Below are positions 32,036-39,135 of a stretch of 39,135 bases of DNA, piece by piece. Both the position numbers and the translations under genes were made by a program. How positions within the stretch are numbered: the stretch's first letter is position 1; every line of letters begins with the position of its first letter. Below the pieces are notes generated by a model that did no database searches, was not told where the DNA came from, and saw only the letters and a program-made list of their open reading frames with translations. This stretch comes from a virus: IMG/VR virus record IMGVR_UViG_3300032286_000279, positions 1 through 39,135 of that record, one strand, 5' to 3'.

Positions 32036-32667
32036 ACAACCATTTAGGCGGACATTATAATTTCACAGCAATGTGTTTACCAACTTTAGATTATATTAAA
32101 GAAAAATTTAATATCAAATCAATGATTGATATCGGCTGTGGACCTGCTGGTATGACGGAGTATGCCAATTATATTGGAATATATGCAATTGGTATTGATG
32201 GTGATACATCTTTAGGTGAGAAACCCTATGTTAAATTCCATGATTATGTTGAAGGTCCATTGGAATTAAATGAAACCTTTGACTTGGCATATTCTACTGA
32301 ATTTTTAGAACACGTTGAAGAAAAGTTTATTAGTCACTTTATGCCTAGTTTTCAGAAAGCACAATATGTTTTTGTTTCAGCTGCACCAAAAGGACAAGGT
32401 GGTTACCACCATGTGAACGAAAACAGTAAAGAATATTGGATTGAAAAATTTGCTGAATATGGATTTGAACATTTACCAGAAGTGAATGATGAAACCTCAA
32501 AAACATTTGATGATAAATTGGTGTATAATAATAGTTTATTTTTTAAGAATAAAACTGATATTGAAGTTACACCAAATAGAACATGTTTTGAGATTGATTA
32601 TGACCATCTTGTAAGAATTACTAATCATTTCCGTGCTGGTTTTGGAGATAAAATAGTTAAAAAATAA
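32032..32667 (+). CDS. SAM-dependent class I methyltransferase
   Basis: The 211-residue protein has motif I MIDIGCGPAG at 31-40, an acidic IDGD loop, and FDLAYSTEFLEHVEE, the SAM-binding and motif IV region. The rest is a typical small class I fold. Its place in the glycan cassette suggests methylation of a sugar or a lipid/protein acceptor. Start by ATGA overlap with the preceding gene. Confidence 0.85.
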   Translation: MNNHLGGHYNFTAMCLPTLDYIKEKFNIKSMIDIGCGPAGMTEYANYIGIYAIGIDGDTSLGEKPYVKFHDYVEGPLELNETFDLAYSTEFLEHVEEKFISHFMPSFQKAQYVFVSAAPKGQGGYHHVNENSKEYWIEKFAEYGFEHLPEVNDETSKTFDDKLVYNNSLFFKNKTDIEVTPNRTCFEIDYDHLVRITNHFRAGFGDKIVKK

Positions 32668-32668
32668 T

Positions 32669-33259
32669 ATGTCAAATATATTCTTAGATTTAGGAACTCA
32701 TTACGGCCAAGGCCTAAGGGAGTTTGTTGATAAGTATCAAATGGATGCAACATGGAATATACACACATTTGAGGCTAATCCTGTTACACATGACATCTTT
32801 ATTAAAGAACATTTACATCTTACACCATGGGTGATATCGCACCATTCAGCTGTTAGTTCTTTTAGTGGAACCCTCCCTATGAACCTAGAAACACCTCCAA
32901 ATGAAGGTGAAACTGGCCAAGGAAGTTCTGTTATATCATTAGACAAATGGAATCCATGGGGTGGTGGTTGCCATGAAAATTTTAAAAGAACGGTTGATGT
33001 TTCATGTATAGATTTATCCGAGTTTATAAGGAAACATTTCGTGGAAACGGATAAGATTATTGTTAAAATGGATATTGAAGGTTCTGAGTATGATACACTG
33101 GAACGATTGATTGAAACGAATGTGATTGATTACATTGATGAAATTTATGTTGAATGGCATCTGAGATACTTTACAAACTGTGATGAGATTAAAGTTCGTG
33201 AAGAAAAGATTATTGAAGAAATTACAAAACGAAACATTAAATTAGAATCATGGAGATGA
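32669..33259 (+). CDS. FkbM-family methyltransferase
   Basis: The 196-residue protein has the FkbM pattern: FLDLGTHYGQG at 5-15, an EANP loop, and KMDIEGSEYDTLERL near 133-147. FkbM enzymes O-methylate sugars and secondary metabolites. No ribosome site is obvious; it starts two bases after the previous stop and may depend on translation from it. Overlaps the next gene at its end. Confidence 0.85.
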   Translation: MSNIFLDLGTHYGQGLREFVDKYQMDATWNIHTFEANPVTHDIFIKEHLHLTPWVISHHSAVSSFSGTLPMNLETPPNEGETGQGSSVISLDKWNPWGGGCHENFKRTVDVSCIDLSEFIRKHFVETDKIIVKMDIEGSEYDTLERLIETNVIDYIDEIYVEWHLRYFTNCDEIKVREEKIIEEITKRNIKLESWR

Positions 33260-34062
33260 GTCAAGGTTATTTATTAGTTGCGTTAGGTAAACAATACATT
33301 GATGAATGTGTATTGTTAGTTAATACCATTCGTAAACAAGGTGATAATAGACCTGTTAGTTTATTGATTCATTCTGATGATACAATTTATGCCAGTAAGG
33401 CTGAAATGTTCGACCAATTGATACATTTTAGTCCACATGGTGATATTTGGAAAGAATGTCAAACTGGATTTGAGAAGTTTTGTTTATATCCAAGATTACA
33501 TTTCAATGATTACTTAATTTATGATGAGACCATTATTGTGGACTCAGATGTTCTATGTCAGGCACCAACAGATAATCTATGGAATTACCTGACAGGCCAA
33601 CCAAAACCTGTTATAATGTTAGGTCGACACGATGATCCTAATTGGCATTGGGGTCATATCAGAGAAGTATCGGCCGCATTTGGTAAACATGTGCCTCATG
33701 TGCATGGTGGATTTTTCTATATTAGAAAAGGTTTAAATACTGGTAAGTTTTTTAATACGGCTAAGGTGATGTTCTATTCTTATGATGATTTTAAGTGTAA
33801 GAGAGCATTTAGAGGTGGTCGTGTGGATGAGATTATATTTGCATTGACACATTCAATGTTGGATGTTCTACCTATTGAATTTGATGATGTGCCTGCTATG
33901 TCTTTTAATTATACACCAGATATAAAGATACCATCAAAGTTACAAACCGAAGGTGGCCAGAATGTTGAAATGACGGACTATATACCTTTCATACACATGT
34001 TTGATAAAATGGGTGGTGAAAACTTTACTGCCTTATATGATAAAATTATGAAAGAAATTTAA
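33250..34062 (+). CDS. Glycosyltransferase-like protein 2 (GT-A fold)
   Basis: The 270-residue protein shows a GT-A N-terminus (YLLVALGKQYIDECVLLVNTIRK, in parts), DSD at 98-100 in IIVDSDVL and HVHGGFFYIRKG near 155-166, resembling family 8-type sugar transferases. An alternative ATG at 33256 overlaps the preceding TGA (ATGA), the coupling used elsewhere here. It probably transfers a sugar in the glycan cassette. An exact, promoter-like site is embedded in it at 33589-33617. Confidence 0.72.
   Translation: MEMSQGYLLVALGKQYIDECVLLVNTIRKQGDNRPVSLLIHSDDTIYASKAEMFDQLIHFSPHGDIWKECQTGFEKFCLYPRLHFNDYLIYDETIIVDSDVLCQAPTDNLWNYLTGQPKPVIMLGRHDDPNWHWGHIREVSAAFGKHVPHVHGGFFYIRKGLNTGKFFNTAKVMFYSYDDFKCKRAFRGGRVDEIIFALTHSMLDVLPIEFDDVPAMSFNYTPDIKIPSKLQTEGGQNVEMTDYIPFIHMFDKMGGENFTALYDKIMKEI
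33589..33617 (+). promoter_or_regulatory. Promoter-like sequence inside a glycosyltransferase gene
   Basis: CTGACA (33589-33594), a 17-base spacer and TGT-TATAAT (33609-33617) match the extended -10 promoters seen upstream, with one -35 mismatch. It lies in coding sequence, so chance is possible. If it is active, it would drive the rest of this gene and the downstream UDP-galactopyranose mutase. Confidence 0.4.
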
Positions 34063-34066
34063 TTTG

Positions 34067-35155
34067 ATGTATGATTATTTGATTGTTGGTGCCGGTTTCT
34101 TTGGTGCTACATTTGCACGATTAGCCACCGATGCTGGTAAGAAATGTCTAGTAATAGATTCTAGAAATCATATTGCCGGTAACGCATACTCCGAACGGCA
34201 AGAAGGTATTGATATTCATGTCTATGGTCCCCATATCTTTCACACTAATGATACCGGCATTTGGAACTTTGTGAATCGATTTGCCGAATTTAACAATTTT
34301 GTATTGTCACCGAAGGCACATGTGAACGGAAGAATGTACTCCTTGCCGTTTAATATGAACACTTTTAACGAGTTATGGGGTTGCACCACACCTCAACAAG
34401 CCAAAGATATCATTGAATCGCAACGATTCAATGGAACGCCATCCAACCTTGAGGAACAGGCTTTAAATTTGGTTGGTTCGGATATCTATAATCTACTCAT
34501 TAAAGGTTATACTCAAAAACAATGGCAAAAACACCCGAAGGATTTGCCTGATTTTATTATCAAAAGATTGCCTTTGAGGTTTACCTACGACAACAATTAT
34601 TTCAATGACAGGTATCAAGGTGTTCCAATTAATGGTTATACCGAGATGTTTAAGAATATGTTGGATGGTATAACTGTACACCTTAACACAGATTACTTTG
34701 CTTCAAAAGAATATCTAGACAAACAAGCCAAGAAGGTGGTGTTTACTGGTAAGATTGATGAATACTTTGATTATGAATTTGGAGAACTAGAATACCGTTC
34801 TTTGGAGTTTGAGCACAAGTGGCATGAGACCGATAACTTCCAAGGTGCAGCTCAAGTAAACTATCCAGACCCTAGTGTTCCATGGACAAGAACGATTGAA
34901 CACAAGCATTTCACCAAGGCCAAGAGTGATGTTACCATTGTTACCAAAGAAATTCCATGTGAATACAATCGGACAAAAGTACCATATTATCCAGTAAATG
35001 ACGCAAAAAACAACGAAATGTATAAGAAATATCGTGATAAATCAGAGGAATTAGACAATGTTATCTTTGGTGGAAGATTGTCCGAGTATAAATACTACGA
35101 TATGCATCAGGTCATCGGTTCAGCCATGGCAACTGCAAAAAAAGAATTACTATAA
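34067..35155 (+). CDS. glf: UDP-galactopyranose mutase
   Basis: The start is ATG 34067; the in-frame TTG before it is less likely. The 362-residue protein begins with the FAD-binding Rossmann motif VGAGFFGA (7-14) and an Asp-Ser-Arg loop, followed by GNAYSE, YGPHIFHT and, further on, GYTQKQW and RLPLRF, all typical of Glf. It converts UDP-galactopyranose to UDP-galactofuranose, the donor for galactofuranose-containing glycans. That implies that the cassette makes, or alters, a galactofuranose-bearing surface or virion glycan. Length close to the bacterial enzyme (about 367 aa). Confidence 0.94.
   Translation: MYDYLIVGAGFFGATFARLATDAGKKCLVIDSRNHIAGNAYSERQEGIDIHVYGPHIFHTNDTGIWNFVNRFAEFNNFVLSPKAHVNGRMYSLPFNMNTFNELWGCTTPQQAKDIIESQRFNGTPSNLEEQALNLVGSDIYNLLIKGYTQKQWQKHPKDLPDFIIKRLPLRFTYDNNYFNDRYQGVPINGYTEMFKNMLDGITVHLNTDYFASKEYLDKQAKKVVFTGKIDEYFDYEFGELEYRSLEFEHKWHETDNFQGAAQVNYPDPSVPWTRTIEHKHFTKAKSDVTIVTKEIPCEYNRTKVPYYPVNDAKNNEMYKKYRDKSEELDNVIFGGRLSEYKYYDMHQVIGSAMATAKKELL
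35087..35094 (+). promoter_or_regulatory. T4-type late promoter (TATAAATA) inside the end of glf
   Basis: A perfect late octamer 89 bases upstream of the ATG at 35183. Placement near the end of a gene, ahead of a structural-looking group, fits late use, though coding-sequence coincidence remains possible. Confidence 0.5.
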
Positions 35156-35182
35156 AATTAACTGCTGTAGAGGCAAGAAAAC

Positions 35183-37525
35183 ATGAGATTTTTAGACTAT
35201 CTGGAAGAACAGAAGGAAAAGCATGCCGTCTTGGCATTTGGTCGGATGAATCCGCCTACTACTGGCCACGAAGTTTTAGTTAATAAAGTTAAAGATGTTG
35301 CCAAGACCTTTGGTGCCTCTCATCATGTTATCTTGTCCCATTCACAAGATAAAGCCAAGAATCCTTTATCTGCTGAACAAAAAGTTAAACACGCACAGCG
35401 TTTCTTTCCAAAAACAAACATCACCGTTGCGACCAAGGAAGAACCAAACTTCCTTACTCAGGCTGCAAAACTCCACAAACAAGGTGTAACACATCTTCAT
35501 ATGGTTGCTGGTTCTGACCGCACCGATGAATACTACAAGTTACTCCACAAATACAATGGTACACATAAAGGTGCCTTGTTCAATTTCAAACACATCAAAG
35601 TACATTCTGCCGGTGAAAGAGACCCCGATGCAGAAGGTACAACTGGCATGTCAGCTTCTAAAATGAGAAGTCATGCTGCTGAAGGTAACTTCAACAAATT
35701 CAAGCAAGGCATTCCTAAACATGTTAAACCAGAACATGCAAGAGAGTTATATACTCATGTTCGTCAAGGTATGGGAATTAAAGAATCTATTATTGATGAT
35801 GAGTTCAATGAAATACTAACTGAAGGTGTACACGATAAAGGTATCTTCAAGGCAGTATTTTTAGGTGGTGGTCCTGGTTCTGGTAAAGATTATGTTCTTG
35901 ATAAGACATTATCTGGCCATGGATTAGTAGAAATCAATTCCGATAAAGCATTAGAGTTCTTAATGGACAAAAACAATCTCGACATGAGAATGCCTGACAA
36001 TCAAACGGCTGCTCGTGATGTTGTTCGTGGTAAAGCCAAATCGATGACTGAATTGAAACAGAGACTTGCTTTGTTTGGTCGTAATGGTCTTATTATTAAC
36101 GGTACTGGTGATGATCCAGAAAAAATTGCAAAGATTAAAGAAAGACTAGAATCATTGGGTTATGATACCTCTATGGTTATGGTCAATACTGCTGATGAGA
36201 TTTCTCGCCAACGAAATGTTGAAAGAGGACAACGAGGTGGTAGAACAGTACCAGAAGATATCCGTAAGCAGAAATGGGATTCAGTTCAGGCTGCTCGTGT
36301 TGAATATGGTAAGTTATTTAAAGATAACTATGCCGAATTTGATAACTCTCAGGATTTAAGAAGTGCGGATCCAGAAGTTGCAAAACAAAAAGAAAAAGAA
36401 TTGATGGACTTGTACAAAGGTGTACAGAAGTTTGTTAAACAACCACCAAAGAATCCATCAGCACAATCGTGGGTTGCTTCAGAGTTGGAAAAGAAAGATA
36501 CTTTACCAATTAAGAAATCTGGTTCAGAGATGGCACCACATCCTAATTCAGGTGCTGCCGAAGAAGCTCGTAGATTGGGCTTACAGTATTATGGATTTGG
36601 CCGTTATGGTACTAAAGGCACGGTGACATATCGTTCCGTGCATGACAAGTTGGTTCAGGTTAGTAAACAAGAACCAAGTAATTTAAAGATGCCAGTTCCT
36701 GGTACATCCATGAGAAAAATTAAAGAGAGTGTTGGCCTAATGTCCGAAGCAATTACTGTTTCGATTACTGCCGATACACCAGAAGAATTAAATCAAGCAT
36801 TTGGTAAACTGTTCAATAAAACAGAAAATGTACAAGAACAAGAATCACCATTGTCCAGTACCGATGCTAAAACTATGTTGACATTAGGTAAAAATACTAC
36901 TGTATCAGAAGTTAATCAAGAAGGTTTTACACTTTCAAATGAAGATATTACCAACATACTAGAATCAAAATATATTACTGATGCTCACGGCAAACCAAGA
37001 ATCTTTATGTTACGCCGTGCAGCTGCTAAAGAAGCACATCAGAAAAACGGAACAATCGTGCCACATACAAATGGCGGATATGTAGTCAAATTAAACGAGG
37101 AGAACCAAAATGTTTCAATTTATCAAAAACCTATTCAAGAAGAAACCAGTAGAAGTGGAAGATATCTCATTGAGAGTACCAATGGCGGAAGTTACTCCAG
37201 AATTTCCAGTAAAGAAGAAGCCTGCGGTTGCGAAGGCAACAACAAAACCAAAATCAGTATCGAAGAAATCAGGCGTAAGCAAAAAGAAGTAAAAGAATCT
37301 ATCGATAAAGGTATTGAACCTGGTCTTTCCATGGCAGGCGCTGGTGAATCCATTGGCCGTGATATGGGTGAAAAGATTAGAAAAGGTAGACTTGGTAAGG
37401 CATCACCAATTGCAGAATTAACTGGTGATTCTACTACACTAAGTATTGGTGACCAAAAAGAAGATGAATTAAAGAAGAAAGGAATTAACCTTTCTTCTTT
37501 TAAAGCGAAGAAGTTTATAGGATAA
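35183..37525 (+). CDS. Multidomain nucleotidyltransferase/P-loop protein
   Basis: The 780-residue protein starts with an HxGH-type nucleotidyltransferase domain (FGRMNPPTTGH at 19-29, as in NMN/pantetheine adenylyltransferases, with TGMSASKMR near 155). A P-loop domain follows from about 220, GGGPGSGKD at 228-236 and ERGQRGG further on, resembling small-molecule or tRNA kinases. Residues 420-500 hold SWVASELE..MAPHPNSGAAEEARRLG. The last 280 residues are low-similarity and rich in Lys, Glu and Ser, and include a CGCEG. The natural start has a weak GAGG ribosome site. A small basic ORF is nested out of frame at 37110-37292. Substrate unknown. Confidence 0.75.
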   Translation: MRFLDYLEEQKEKHAVLAFGRMNPPTTGHEVLVNKVKDVAKTFGASHHVILSHSQDKAKNPLSAEQKVKHAQRFFPKTNITVATKEEPNFLTQAAKLHKQGVTHLHMVAGSDRTDEYYKLLHKYNGTHKGALFNFKHIKVHSAGERDPDAEGTTGMSASKMRSHAAEGNFNKFKQGIPKHVKPEHARELYTHVRQGMGIKESIIDDEFNEILTEGVHDKGIFKAVFLGGGPGSGKDYVLDKTLSGHGLVEINSDKALEFLMDKNNLDMRMPDNQTAARDVVRGKAKSMTELKQRLALFGRNGLIINGTGDDPEKIAKIKERLESLGYDTSMVMVNTADEISRQRNVERGQRGGRTVPEDIRKQKWDSVQAARVEYGKLFKDNYAEFDNSQDLRSADPEVAKQKEKELMDLYKGVQKFVKQPPKNPSAQSWVASELEKKDTLPIKKSGSEMAPHPNSGAAEEARRLGLQYYGFGRYGTKGTVTYRSVHDKLVQVSKQEPSNLKMPVPGTSMRKIKESVGLMSEAITVSITADTPEELNQAFGKLFNKTENVQEQESPLSSTDAKTMLTLGKNTTVSEVNQEGFTLSNEDITNILESKYITDAHGKPRIFMLRRAAAKEAHQKNGTIVPHTNGGYVVKLNEENQNVSIYQKPIQEETSRSGRYLIESTNGGSYSRISSKEEACGCEGNNKTKISIEEIRRKQKEVKESIDKGIEPGLSMAGAGESIGRDMGEKIRKGRLGKASPIAELTGDSTTLSIGDQKEDELKKKGINLSSFKAKKFIG
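37110..37292 (+). CDS. Small basic protein nested out of frame in the preceding gene
   Basis: The 60-residue ORF lies wholly inside 35183-37525 in the +1 frame. GAGGAG (37097-37102) with a 7-base spacing is one of the best ribosome sites in the window. The product has a hydrophobic/basic start (MFQFIKNLFKKK), then an acidic middle and a Lys-rich tail with KKKPAVAKATT and SKKSGVSKKK. That design recalls the short N-terminal-hydrophobic, Lys-rich proteins of many phages. It is either a true overlapping gene or, less likely, chance. The host gene is also open throughout, so both frames would be coding. Confidence 0.55.
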   Translation: MFQFIKNLFKKKPVEVEDISLRVPMAEVTPEFPVKKKPAVAKATTKPKSVSKKSGVSKKK

Positions 37526-37526
37526 A

Positions 37527-38777
37527 ATGGCACAATTTCAAAAAGAAACGGGACTATTAGACCCTAAAATATCCAATCGTTACGAAGTAGTGATGTTGGC
37601 TAATGGTTCTAATGGAAATGTGGTGTCATCTACAAATCCTTTACCGGTATCATTGGGTTCCGAAAACATTACTATTACTGGTAATGTGAATTTTGTTGAT
37701 ACTGTCAATGTGGCCAGTTCACCAGGAAATCCTGTTCATACTCATATCACGGAAGTTGGCACAAGTGATTTATTAACCGTTCCTTATATGCCAATTGGTG
37801 GTAATGTTAATGTGAATAATATTATTACTGTAACAGGTAATGTAACCACCAACGGAACAGTAAACATTGGTAACTTACCTTCAGTTCAAACTGTAAATGG
37901 CACCATTAATATTGCAAACACGGTTCAAGTTAATGTTACTAATTTTCCAGTTACACAAAATGTAACCATTATGAAGAATGGTTTACCTGTTAGTGATACA
38001 GTAGCCTTGCCAACCCGTGTTCTAAATGATGAAGCTTTGATTGCTTATGCTCGTGGTAAAGCTGTGACAGAAGCAGATGTTTTAGGTGCCTATTTGATTG
38101 ACAAGAGTGGTGCTACAAGCACACTAGGCACATCTGCTCTCACAATGACTACCGTTTGGAGTTATAATGGATTATTTCCTTGGACCACATTCACAGGCTC
38201 AGGCGATAAACTCTATATAAAATCTTTGACAGATGACCCAAAAGTGCGTAACAACTCAATCAAGATTGAAGGCTTGGACAGCAACTACAACATTCTAATA
38301 GAGGAAGTGACCTTTGGCTCTAATACCATGGTTGCAGTAAACACTAATAACAACTTTTATCGTATCAATAGAATCTATTTAACAGGCAATAACACAAACA
38401 ATCTGCCGCAAACATATGATATTGAAATTAGATATGGCAGCACATCAGGAACAGTTGTGTCGTATCTCACAGCACCGTGGGCAAGAGGACAGAATTGTTT
38501 CTATACTGTGCCTGTTGGTTATGAAGCATTTTTGTTGAGTTTGAATGGAAACTCTGGTAAGGATGATGAAATCACCAGTAGCCTGTGGACACGAACATTT
38601 AATGGCACTTGGGAACTCAAAAAGAGTTTCAAATTCATTAGCGGACTTTTTGACCACAATTTTAGAACACCTTTACGCATACCTGAAAAGACAGATATAG
38701 AGATTCGTGCATTTGCTTTGGTTGAGTCCAGCAGTATCGGCACAGAGTTTCAATTATTAGTTTTACCAAAGGCATAA
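37527..38777 (+). CDS. Virion structural-type protein with repetitive beta region
   Basis: The 416-residue protein begins MAQFQKETGLLD and then has a repetitive stretch (about 45-145) built on units like ITGNVNF, VTGNVT, GTVNIGN and GTINIAN, a pattern typical of beta-helical or fibrous phage proteins. The C-terminal part (175-416) is beta-rich and likely globular (RIYLTGNNTN, DIEIRYGS). The N-terminus resembles that of the next gene. Tail-fibre, neck or capsid decoration role plausible; exact function unknown. Starts one base after the previous stop. Confidence 0.7.
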   Translation: MAQFQKETGLLDPKISNRYEVVMLANGSNGNVVSSTNPLPVSLGSENITITGNVNFVDTVNVASSPGNPVHTHITEVGTSDLLTVPYMPIGGNVNVNNIITVTGNVTTNGTVNIGNLPSVQTVNGTINIANTVQVNVTNFPVTQNVTIMKNGLPVSDTVALPTRVLNDEALIAYARGKAVTEADVLGAYLIDKSGATSTLGTSALTMTTVWSYNGLFPWTTFTGSGDKLYIKSLTDDPKVRNNSIKIEGLDSNYNILIEEVTFGSNTMVAVNTNNNFYRINRIYLTGNNTNNLPQTYDIEIRYGSTSGTVVSYLTAPWARGQNCFYTVPVGYEAFLLSLNGNSGKDDEITSSLWTRTFNGTWELKKSFKFISGLFDHNFRTPLRIPEKTDIEIRAFALVESSSIGTEFQLLVLPKA

Positions 38778-38780
38778 GAT

Positions 38781-39135
38781 ATGGCACAGTTTAATAAAGA
38801 CTCACAAACATACATTGATGGCCGCAGAGTCCTACACGATGTTGGTATGATTGCCAACAAGAATGGCGATATTGTCACCGCAGACAATCCTTTTCCTGTT
38901 AGTGGTGTAGTATATACTGACCACAGACCAGGATTACACTATTCTTTTAATAATCATAACACAAATGTTCACAGAGGTTGGACCATAGAATCGGACGCTA
39001 TGGTGCCAATGATGAGTATTCGTTGCAAGTCTAATATAAGCACTAGTGCGCTCAATGAATTAGAAGATTACGAATTGGGAAATAATAACGCAAGCGCAAG
39101 TACAATTGTATATGAGTGGTGGCAAGGACCATTGA
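38781..39135 (+). CDS. Structural-type protein, N-terminal part (cut by window end)
   Basis: The frame is open to the end of the window: 118 complete codons, no stop. The first 45 residues match the upstream gene's N-terminus in pattern: MAQF.K, then a Val-x-Met-x-Ala-Asn segment, NG..V and NP.PVS. The rest (FNNHNTNVHRGW, YEWWQGP) shows no repeats yet. This suggests that both carry the same attachment or assembly tag and diverge afterwards. It starts three bases after the previous stop, so they are probably coexpressed. Confidence 0.75.
   Translation, partial: MAQFNKDSQTYIDGRRVLHDVGMIANKNGDIVTADNPFPVSGVVYTDHRPGLHYSFNNHNTNVHRGWTIESDAMVPMMSIRCKSNISTSALNELEDYELGNNNASASTIVYEWWQGPL

Noticed and set aside
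36162-36626. Two + strand 65-68 codon frames inside the 780-residue gene
   Set aside because: No ribosome sites and no gene-like composition, unlike the nested frame at 37110. Treated as shadows.
1-39135. CRISPR arrays, insertion sequences, integrases or attachment sites
   Set aside because: No direct-repeat/spacer arrays, transposase or integrase frames were seen on either strand. The DUF262-HNH gene is the only nuclease-like accessory and lacks terminal repeats.

Overview
This window is a gene-dense segment of a large, A+T-rich, T4-like (tevenvirus-type) tailed phage genome. Every supported gene lies on the + strand. The diagnosis rests on the T4 replication and recombination core in its classic order: gp47 (partial), gp46, then sliding clamp gp45, clamp loader gp44, gp62, RegA, DNA polymerase gp43, UvsX and gp41 helicase. 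T4-type late-promoter octamers (TATAAATA or CATAAATA) support it. Genes such as cobS, hsp20, a 2OG-Fe(II) oxygenase and deformylase are typical of T4-like phages of aquatic bacteria. The host cannot be named from this sequence, but three near-perfect sigma70 promoters with extended -10 elements suggest a host with a standard housekeeping sigma factor.

Layout. 1-3945: recombination nuclease gp47/gp46, peptide deformylase and a DruA-like (DUF4338-like) protein in one overlapping operon. 3946-9943: an accessory block cut into separate transcription units. It holds a promoter-driven pair of small structured RNAs with tRNA-like ends, a CobT-like VWA protein with an N-terminal HExxH motif, a CobS/MoxR-like AAA+ ATPase, a DUF262-HNH protein behind a hairpin-rich leader, and a small winged-helix-like protein followed by a strong terminator. 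9944-15054: glycosyltransferase, nucleotide pyrophosphohydrolase, then gp45, a small protein, gp44, an extra AAA+ ATPase, gp62 and RegA. 15055-19032: a late promoter, a highly structured leader and Hsp20; a terminator; a metallophosphoesterase that looks leaderless; rubrerythrin and rubredoxin as two overlapping genes; a secreted Asn-rich protein; dCMP deaminase; and small proteins. 19045-26038: gp43 (apparently leaderless), UvsX, gp41, a 2OG oxygenase and a second DruA-like paralogue. 26039-29517: conserved phage proteins of poorly known role, including one with a ligase-like KxDG motif and a small membrane protein. 29541-35155: a sugar/glycan cassette (glycosyltransferases, a GT-epimerase fusion, two methyltransferases, UDP-galactopyranose mutase). 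35183-39135: a two-domain nucleotidyltransferase/P-loop protein with a small basic ORF nested out of frame, then two structural-type proteins with related N-termini, the second cut by the window edge.

How the parts work together. The replisome and recombination genes copy the genome. Deaminase and pyrophosphohydrolase adjust nucleotide pools. RegA would repress early messages. Hsp20, rubrerythrin and rubredoxin point to stress protection during infection. The glycan cassette probably modifies virion or cell-surface structures. The most unusual parts are the 4-9.9 kb block, the split rubrerythrin system, the structured hsp20 leader and the nested ORF at 37110.
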